A stretch of 11,622 nucleotides of DNA from Clostridiales bacterium. GTDB taxonomy: Bacteria; Bacillota_A; Clostridia; Oscillospirales; Oscillospiraceae. A program made the translations under genes and the position numbers. Position 1 is the first letter of the stretch. Every line of letters starts with the position of its first letter. The notes beneath the pieces are model-generated. The model saw only the letters and a list, made by a program, of their open reading frames with translations. It ran no database searches and was not told the DNA's origin. The stretch is taken from positions 1 through 11,622 of the forward strand of contig DXUR01000062.1 of assembly GCA_019417795.1 (NCBI GenBank). Reading direction: 5' to 3'. Of the stretch, positions 7,136 through 11,622 are shown one piece after another.

Positions 7136-7174
7136 AGAGCATTTATGTGATTGAAACATAGATGCTCTTTTTTT
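7136..7174 (+). terminator. Strong Rho-independent terminator
   Basis: A 13-bp stem (7136-7148 with 7156-7168, one T-G wobble) with a 7-base loop runs directly into TTTTTTT. No clear gene precedes it, so it must end either a truncated gene or a small RNA read rightward from the 6890-7135 stretch. Confidence 0.88.
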
Positions 7175-7259
7175 GTGCCCTTTGGGCAATGTATATGAAT
7201 GTAACTTTAGGACATTTTGTCCAGAAGTTCAGATAAAGGAAATTAAGGAGGAACAAGAG

Positions 7260-7358
7260 ATGTGCATTAAAATGTGTATCCTATGGGTGAGAGCACCCAC
7301 AGACAGAAGCCATAGGAAAATATATAACAGGAGGACAGAACAATGGTCGATGAGTTGA
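7260..7358 (+). CDS. Possible 32-residue leader peptide upstream of the DUF3801-like gene
   Basis: ATG at 7260 follows AAGGAGG (about 7245-7251) at good spacing and opens a 32-codon frame beginning MCIKMCILW and ending inside the next gene at 7358. The frame contains the hairpin at 7280-7316 and overlaps the ATG at 7343. The strong ribosome site is the only evidence; composition is not informative. It could be a leader peptide that couples translation to unfolding of the downstream ribosome site, or a chance frame. Confidence 0.25.
   Translation: MCIKMCILWVRAPTDRSHRKIYNRRTEQWSMS
7280..7316 (+). promoter_or_regulatory. Structured leader just upstream of the DUF3801-like gene
   Basis: CCTATG at 7280-7285 pairs with CATAGG at 7311-7316, and inside it GGTG-AGAG-CACC (7286-7297) forms a second short stem. 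The structure ends 12 bases before the AGGAGG (7329-7334) that serves the ATG at 7343, a position suited to translational control. No known riboswitch class was recognised. Confidence 0.4.
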
Positions 7359-7834
7359 CGCAGGAGTCATTCCAAACGGGAAAGGCGATTGTGACTTTCA
7401 GCGTGGATCTGATAACAGCCATTGCGGAAGCCTGTAAACGTTCAGAAGAGAAAAATCCCGGTATGAGTGCGGAGCAGAAGGAAACTCTGCTCGGCAAGGT
7501 AGTCGATAAGGTGGTTTCCAACTATAAGGAGACACATGGCTCGTTAAAGGATTTTAACCAAGAGGGTAAAGATGTTACTTCCATAGATGTGAATGATGAG
7601 AGAACCGCAGAGATATTAAAGAAAGCGTGTAAAAAAAGTCATATTCCGGTGGATATGAGAGAAGTCACACGGGCAGATGGTTCGGTAACACATACAGCAT
7701 GTGAACCTTATTTTATGACGATGCTATTTGTAGTATTCATGGCAAGAAGCAGAAAAGCGGAGTTTCAGATACCATTTGAACGACCAAAGATGAAAATGCT
7801 CCTGCAGAGTATCGGTATCTCAGTATGCTTCTGA
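7343..7834 (+). CDS. DUF3801/PcfB-like conjugation-associated protein, possibly frameshifted near its C-terminus
   Basis: A 163-residue protein starting at an ATG well placed after AGGAGG (7329-7334). The N-terminal part (TGKAIVTFSVDLITAIAEACK) and the middle (GKDVTSIDVNDERTAEILKKACKKSHIPVDM...) resemble the DUF3801/PcfB family of integrative and conjugative elements, where PcfB (Enterococcus pCF10) works with the coupling protein PcfC to deliver the relaxosome to the secretion channel. The expected final beta-strand and basic tail are not apparent. After about residue 125 the protein becomes hydrophobic and Met/Phe-rich (YFMTMLFVVFMARSRK). Another frame over the same bases reads YDDAICSIHGKKQK, which looks more like a natural continuation, so a frameshift around 7705-7715 is possible. 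No coupling-protein gene follows, so the gene is isolated from its usual operon. Family call is moderate. Confidence 0.55.
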   Translation: MVDELTQESFQTGKAIVTFSVDLITAIAEACKRSEEKNPGMSAEQKETLLGKVVDKVVSNYKETHGSLKDFNQEGKDVTSIDVNDERTAEILKKACKKSHIPVDMREVTRADGSVTHTACEPYFMTMLFVVFMARSRKAEFQIPFERPKMKMLLQSIGISVCF

Positions 7835-7891
7835 TGATGTAGCTGACCGGATAGGATTGATAGAATGATTTGCATGATGTTGTGGTATTAA

Positions 7892-7920
7892 TTGCGGGTA
7901 TGAGTGAAAAATGGTATAAT
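7892..7920 (+). promoter_or_regulatory. Sigma-70-type promoter for the TIR gene
   Basis: TTGCGG (7892-7897), a 17-base spacer and a perfect TATAAT (7915-7920) with an extended -10 TGG before it. It points rightward and lies 70 bases before the TIR start codon, giving a leader of about 60 bases. The -35 box is only a partial match, which the extended -10 would offset. Confidence 0.7.
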
Positions 7921-7990
7921 CAATGTGCATTTTTCGATTATAAGTGGTTAGGATTATATAGTATATGACACAAAAGAGGGGAAACAAGGG

Positions 7991-8749
7991 ATGGCTTTTG
8001 AAGAAGAACTTAAAACACTAATAGAAAGAACAAAAAAGAATGGCACAGATACATCTTATAAAGAATCGTATGAAGCAATAAATAGTAATTTTTATGATGT
8101 AAAAAAGCAACACGAAATATGGATGAATGATGTTGAAATATTTTTCAATAAATATTTAAAGGAGCATGTGTTAGCTCCGAAAATAGAGTCATGGCTATTT
8201 CATAGGAAATATAATCAATTAGTTGCGGCGTTAGAAAGTATATGTAATGACAAGAACTATATAGATAAAATGAATGGCATATCAACAGTGGAAGTGCCAA
8301 AGTATCAAGCAAATTCGTTGCCAGAATATGATGTTTTTATATCTCATGCGAATAAGGATAAAGAGAATCTAATAGAGGAACTATATAAGTCTCTAAAAAA
8401 GTTGGGTGTTAAAATATTTTATGATAAAGAAGAACTTGAATGGGGAGATAATTGGAAGGACAGAATCCTTAATGGGACTAAGAAAGCTGAATTTGCAATT
8501 ATTGTGATTTCAGAGAATTTCTTTGATAGAGAATGGACCGAGAGAGAACTTGGCGAGTTCTTGAATCGTCAAAATAGAAATGGACAGAAATTAATTTTGC
8601 CTATTTTACATAATATTTCTGTAGAGCAATTAAAGGAGAAATATCCGACAGTTGCAGATATCCAGGCAATAGATTCGTCTAAATATAGTTGTGATGAGAT
8701 AGCGCTTTCGTTTGCCAGGCAGTTAATCAAACGTTTGAAAAACATTTAG
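7991..8749 (+). CDS. TIR-domain protein with helical N-terminal domain (candidate anti-phage effector)
   Basis: A 252-residue soluble protein. AGGGG lies just upstream of the ATG at 7991. Residues 1-105 are charged, mostly helical, and of no family I recognise. Residues about 112-245 form a TIR domain: strand A EYDVFISHA (112-120), LGVKIFYDKEELEWGDNW (138-155), strand D FAIIVISENFF (168-178), and WTERELGEF (182-190). Glu186 in the WxxxEL context corresponds to the catalytic Glu of NAD-cleaving TIR domains. Many bacterial TIR proteins deplete NAD+ or make signalling nucleotides during abortive defence, but others are scaffolds. There is no signal peptide or membrane segment, so it acts in the cytoplasm. 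It is transcribed from its own promoter, and a regulator-like AlbA_2 gene follows 98 bases later with no terminator between. AT-rich codon use, unlike the upstream genes, suggests transfer. Confidence 0.85.
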   Translation: MAFEEELKTLIERTKKNGTDTSYKESYEAINSNFYDVKKQHEIWMNDVEIFFNKYLKEHVLAPKIESWLFHRKYNQLVAALESICNDKNYIDKMNGISTVEVPKYQANSLPEYDVFISHANKDKENLIEELYKSLKKLGVKIFYDKEELEWGDNWKDRILNGTKKAEFAIIVISENFFDREWTERELGEFLNRQNRNGQKLILPILHNISVEQLKEKYPTVADIQAIDSSKYSCDEIALSFARQLIKRLKNI

Positions 8750-8847
8750 AGTGGGGAAAAATGAGATAGAACAAGAACAGGACTAGAATTAGACTGACAA
8801 AGAATAAATGTAGAAGGAATATTGTTTTAGATATTGGAGGTAGTAAT

Positions 8848-10287
8848 ATGGCAGAAGAGACACTGTTTTCCGGCGAATCAAAAAATATTGAATATAAGGT
8901 TGCAGTACCGGATAAAAGCGAAAAATATATGAAAACTGTTGTAGCTTTTGCCAATGGTAGGGGAGGAAAAATTGTTTTCGGAATAGAGGACAAGACCTTA
9001 GAAGTTGTGGGAATGGATGAAGATAGTATCTATAAGACAATGGATGCCATTACCAATGCTATTTCAGATTCTTGCGAACCTGCAATCAGACCGGATGTGG
9101 CGATGCAGACGATTAAGGATAAGACAGTGATTGTGGTAGAGATATTCCCAGGGGCAGAGCGTCCATACTATATAAAATCACAAGGTGTGTTTGATGGTAC
9201 TTATGTGCGTGTTGCAGGTACGACTAGGCATGTCGAGGATTATATGTTAAGAGAGTTGATGCTGGAAGGTAAGAATCGTTATTTTGACAGTGAAATATGT
9301 CAGAATATGGATATATCAGATAGTGAGATTGAGGAGCTCTGCAAGAGCTTGAAGGAGACTGCCATACGAAATACATGGCAGGATAGTGAAAAAGTGAAGA
9401 TTAAGGATGTCACCAGAAATATACTGATTTCATGGGGCGTTCTGAAGGAGGAAGGCGGAAAGGTATATCCGACCAATGCATATGCACTTTTGACCGGACG
9501 GATGGTAGGGCAGCCGGTTATTCAGTGCGGCGTGTTCAAGGGAACCAATCGGGCACATTTTGTTGATCGGAGAGAGTTTGAGGGTTCTATTCAGGAACAA
9601 ATGGATGCTGCATACCAGTATGTTCTTGAAAAAATTAACATGGGAATGACAATAAAGGGAATGTACAGACAAGATGTATATGAACTTCCTACAGATAGCA
9701 TAAGAGAGTTGATTGCAAACGCAGTGGCTCATCGTAGTTATCTTGAGCCGGGAAATATACAAGTGGCATTGTATGATGACAGACTAGAGATTACTTCGCC
9801 GGGTATGCTACTGAATAATGTTACGATCGAAAAAATGATAGAAGGTTACTCAAGACCGAGAAATCCCGCAATCGCAAGAGCTTTTGCGTACATGAAAATT
9901 ATTGAAAAATGGGGAACTGGAATACCAAGGTTATTTGCAGCCTGTGAGGAATATGGATTACCGAAGCCGGAGTTGATTGATTTTGATGGCGATTTCAGAG
10001 TAAATATGTATCGAAAAAGGGATGCTAATACAGAAACTAACACAGAAACTAACATAGAAACTAACACAGAAACTAACATAGAAACTAACACAGAAACTAA
10101 CACAGAAAATGTAGGGAGAATAATTAGGCTCATGGGTGAACAGCCTTCCATTACAGTAAAGATGATTGCACAGCAGCTTGGGCTTTCTGTTGGAGGAGTT
10201 CGCTATCATATCAATAAATTAAAGAAAGATGGTGTTGTGGAGCATATCGGTTCTTCTAAGAAAGGTACATGGGTAATCCATGATTAA
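8848..10287 (+). CDS. AlbA_2 (Schlafen-like) / ATPase-fold / winged-helix protein, COG2865-type
   Basis: A 479-residue protein; TTGGAGG (8834-8840) precedes the ATG by seven bases. The N-terminal domain (about residues 8-130) matches the AlbA_2/Schlafen divergent AAA region, with ESKNIEYK (10-17) and AFANGRGGKIVFGIED (33-48). A C-terminal GHKL-like ATPase fold (HATPase_c_4) spans about 275-390, with RELIANAVAHRSY (286-298, N-box Asn) and GTGIPRL (356-362). A repetitive Thr-Asn-Thr-Glu linker (394-420) joins a winged helix (421-479, ITVKMIAQQLGLSVGGVRYHINKLKKDG). Proteins of this layout are annotated as ATP-binding or transcriptional regulators and are often in accessory or defence regions; biochemical roles are mostly unknown. 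It may be cotranscribed with the TIR gene. It may regulate that gene or itself be an effector, and the sequence does not decide. Confidence 0.85.
   Translation: MAEETLFSGESKNIEYKVAVPDKSEKYMKTVVAFANGRGGKIVFGIEDKTLEVVGMDEDSIYKTMDAITNAISDSCEPAIRPDVAMQTIKDKTVIVVEIFPGAERPYYIKSQGVFDGTYVRVAGTTRHVEDYMLRELMLEGKNRYFDSEICQNMDISDSEIEELCKSLKETAIRNTWQDSEKVKIKDVTRNILISWGVLKEEGGKVYPTNAYALLTGRMVGQPVIQCGVFKGTNRAHFVDRREFEGSIQEQMDAAYQYVLEKINMGMTIKGMYRQDVYELPTDSIRELIANAVAHRSYLEPGNIQVALYDDRLEITSPGMLLNNVTIEKMIEGYSRPRNPAIARAFAYMKIIEKWGTGIPRLFAACEEYGLPKPELIDFDGDFRVNMYRKRDANTETNTETNIETNTETNIETNTETNTENVGRIIRLMGEQPSITVKMIAQQLGLSVGGVRYHINKLKKDGVVEHIGSSKKGTWVIHD
10030..10101 (+). repeat. 12-bp minisatellite, six units, in the AlbA_2 gene
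   Basis: Six head-to-tail copies of ACAGAAACTAAC (units 3 and 5 have ATAG in place of ACAG) are followed by a partial seventh. Each unit encodes four residues (Thr-Glu-Thr-Asn phase), so gain or loss of units would keep the frame and only change linker length between the ATPase-fold and winged-helix domains. Confidence 0.95.
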
Positions 10288-10289
10288 AA

Positions 10290-10318
10290 TTGTTGTATTG
10301 CGAGTGGAATAGTATACT
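10290..10318 (+). promoter_or_regulatory. Candidate promoter for the 10414-11106 gene
   Basis: TTGTTG (10290-10295), a 17-base spacer and TATACT (10313-10318) lie just after the preceding stop codon, about 95 bases before the ATG. The -10 is a five-of-six match; the -35 is weak. A separate TATAAT at 10388-10393 is too close to the ribosome site to serve the gene normally. Confidence 0.45.
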
Positions 10319-10413
10319 AAAAGCAAAAGGTGAACAATTAAAGCGATTATGCCGATATACAATGTGAGTCAGTAAATGGATTTACAATATAATGTGCACA
10401 AGGAGGTTACATT

Positions 10414-11106
10414 ATGTCAAAAATTACAGATTATGCTTTTTTGTTTCAAAATTCATCCGGAAAGTCGGCATTTAATCCAATAGGGAGTTTCCAATTATCC
10501 CAGCTCAATAGCAGTGCAGTACAATCACAGTTAAAAGCAGCAGGGATTAACACAAACAGCAAACAATATAAAACCGTTATAAGTAAAATGATGCAAAATG
10601 CAAACGGAATGATGTATACCAATCCGGCAGCCATAAAGAATTTGATGAAGAACTATGATAAAGATGGGGACTATATTTCTCCGGCAACTGGTCTTGCCGG
10701 TATGGACGCAACGGATATTCCTATTTCGCAGAGACACGTGATTATTGATATTCCTGAAAAAAACAGACAGGAAATGTTTGATAATGCAAAACGGGAGTTC
10801 CTTGAAGAAAATGGAATTGCAAACGGAGATACTACAAAACGTTCAGATGTGTTTTACCATTATCAAAAGTCTGCAAAGAAGCGGGACAGATTAAAGGGGA
10901 CGTGGACTTTAGAACAATATGAACGACAGTATAATCAAGCTTTTTATGATGCGGCAAAGGCTGCCAATCCAACATGGAAACCTGGAAAAGCGATAAAAGC
11001 AGGTGCGTTGGATGGGATTACAAGAGAGCAAATTGATAAATCATTGACTGTAACGATGGGACAATATGGAGAAATATTCAAGAGAGGTTTTGATCTGAAA
11101 TTATAA
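10414..11106 (+). CDS. Uncharacterised 230-residue protein (DUF3879-like), with an EF-hand-like loop
   Basis: AAGGAGG (10400-10406) precedes the ATG at 10414. The protein has no signal peptide or membrane segment. It opens with MSKITDYAFLFQ, has a Ser/Gln/Asn-rich first third, an acidic loop NYDKDGDYIS (80-89) with Asn80, Asp82, Asp84 and Gly85 spaced as in EF-hand or dockerin calcium loops, and a Lys/Glu/Tyr-rich helical second half. The N-terminal motif reminds me of DUF3879, a family of unknown function in Firmicutes, but this is from memory and uncertain. It stands alone: a promoter lies before it and hairpins follow it. The Ser/Gln/Asn-rich start is reminiscent of small secreted or flagellum-like proteins, but no secretion signal is visible, so no function is assigned. 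Confidence 0.75.
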   Translation: MSKITDYAFLFQNSSGKSAFNPIGSFQLSQLNSSAVQSQLKAAGINTNSKQYKTVISKMMQNANGMMYTNPAAIKNLMKNYDKDGDYISPATGLAGMDATDIPISQRHVIIDIPEKNRQEMFDNAKREFLEENGIANGDTTKRSDVFYHYQKSAKKRDRLKGTWTLEQYERQYNQAFYDAAKAANPTWKPGKAIKAGALDGITREQIDKSLTVTMGQYGEIFKRGFDLKL

Positions 11107-11129
11107 TGATCTGAATATATTAGTAGACA

Positions 11130-11159
11130 GAACGGCATTTTGTGTAACAAATGCCGTTC
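11130..11159 (+). terminator. Perfect 11-bp hairpin after the 230-residue protein gene
   Basis: GAACGGCATTT (11130-11140) pairs exactly with AAATGCCGTTC (11149-11159) across an 8-base loop, 23 bases after the stop. There is no immediate T tract (TTTT begins 8 bases later), so termination efficiency is uncertain. Confidence 0.6.
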
Positions 11160-11185
11160 GGATGCCTTTTCTATAACTTTACTGC

Positions 11186-11218
11186 AAAGCATGAGGATTA
11201 AATATCTTCATGCTTTTT
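11186..11218 (+). terminator. Second hairpin with T run, probable rightward terminator
   Basis: AAAGCATGA (11186-11194) pairs with TCATGCTTT (11208-11216), and the arm leads into TTTTT (11214-11218). The loop is 13 bases. Read rightward it closes the 10414 gene as a backup terminator. The TAA of the minus-strand remnant lies in its loop. Confidence 0.6.
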
Positions 11219-11622
11219 CCCTAGATAGGTGTCAATTTCCTTCTGGTGGCGCTGCAGCTCCTTTAGATCACGCTCGTTTTGTTGCTGCTGCTCCTCAAGG
11301 TTATACATATCCTGCTCAGCCTGCTCGAGTCGATTTTGCAGTATTTTGATATTGGAACTGGTGATTGCAGTGAGGTCTATGTTGTGGCTTTCCAGTGCGA
11401 ATTTCGCATCATGGTAGGCGTTTAGCTGGAGACATAGCTTCGTATGTAGCTTTCCGCTTTTCTTTTCGTTCTTTCGCTCTTTCCTTTTGCGTTTTCAGAT
11501 AGGCCTGTCGTCTCGAAATTCTCTTTTTTATGTTGTCGTCGGTATAGAAGGAACCGAGAGAGTATAAATTTAGCAAACTTCATCAAATCTTTATTTTTCC
11601 CTGATAGATTATATTTCAGTAA
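11198..11622 (-). pseudogene. Frameshifted remnant of a coiled-coil gene (possible relaxase C-terminus)
   Basis: On the minus strand three frames carry successive protein-like pieces. From the window edge: LKYNLSGKNKDLMKFAKF; then in another frame GSFYTDDNIKKRISRRQAY continuing as LKTQKERAKERKEKRK; then, after another shift, LQLNAYHDAKFALESHNIDL and a Gln/Glu/Lys-rich helix (QNRLEQAEQDMYNLEEQQQQ) ending at TAA 11198-11200. The pieces are in the right order and have coding-like composition, so this is best read as one gene broken by at least two frameshifts. The charged Lys/Glu-rich coiled coil resembles C-terminal tails of mobilisation relaxases from Firmicute elements, but no catalytic motif is in the window. 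No start codon or ribosome site is visible; the gene enters from the right edge. Plus-strand frames at 11140-11417 are its shadows. Confidence 0.5.

Noticed and set aside
7173..7358. 61-codon plus-strand frame
   Set aside because: Its ATG lies in the terminator's T run with no ribosome site; only the internal start at 7260 has a ribosome site and is listed at low confidence.
7343..7834. Avd-type DGR accessory protein
   Set aside because: A small helical protein near a DGR-like target prompted the idea, but the middle of the protein fits DUF3801/PcfB better and no template repeat or reverse transcriptase is adjacent.
10030..10101. CRISPR array
   Set aside because: Twelve-base units are directly abutting with no spacers and are in frame within a gene.
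9846..10209. Minus-strand frames rich in Val-Ser repeats
   Set aside because: They are the antisense reading of the 12-bp minisatellite in the AlbA_2 gene.
10388..10393. TATAAT as the promoter of the 10414 gene
   Set aside because: Transcription would begin within or next to the ribosome site, and no -35 box is visible at the right distance.
11140..11417. Plus-strand frames rich in Cys/Ser/Ala
   Set aside because: They are antisense shadows of the Gln/Glu-rich coiled-coil remnant on the minus strand.

Overview
The window looks like a chromosomal or integrative-element segment from a gut-type Firmicute (Clostridia, Oscillospiraceae/Lachnospiraceae-like). This rests on strong AGGAGG ribosome sites, a DUF6273-type repeat surface protein with a variant sortase signal, a PrsW-type membrane protease, a DUF3801/PcfB-like conjugation gene and a Schlafen/AlbA_2 regulator. 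It is a mosaic. About 1-6680 is GC-rich; about 6700-11622 is visibly AT-rich and carries broken mobile-element genes.

Region 1 (1-6680): the 3' end of a PrsW-family intramembrane protease gene closed by a strong terminator (448-482). Then comes a two-gene unit: a small two-helix membrane protein (590-943) whose stop overlaps, as ATGA, the start of a 1892-residue secreted, cell-wall-anchored protein (940-6618). That protein has a signal peptide, an N-terminal DUF6273-like domain, three tandem repeats of about 282-289 residues that each end in a C-type-lectin-like block, a putative Ig domain, InlB-type repeats, Cys/His repeats and a C-terminal SLQTGD sorting signal. A 15-bp stem follows the gene.

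Region 2 (6620-7342): a truncated tyrosine-recombinase start on the minus strand, a perfect 12-bp inverted repeat burying its ribosome site, a structured stretch with no convincing gene, and a strong terminator at 7136-7174.

Region 3 (7260-11106): a DUF3801/PcfB-like gene behind a structured leader, a TIR-domain protein with its own consensus promoter, an AlbA_2/ATPase-fold/winged-helix protein containing a 12-bp minisatellite, and a 230-residue uncharacterised protein.

Region 4 (11107-11622): two hairpins and, on the minus strand, a frameshifted lysine/glutamate-rich coiled-coil gene remnant, possibly a relaxase tail.

The most notable signal is in the large surface protein. Repeats 1 and 2 are identical for 43 bases, then differ at 14 sites within 71 bases, then are identical again for 29 bases. 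All 14 differences are at codon positions 1 or 2 and fit diversification from template adenines. This is the signature of a diversity-generating retroelement (DGR) target. No reverse transcriptase, accessory protein or template repeat is in the window, so any DGR machinery would have to act from elsewhere.
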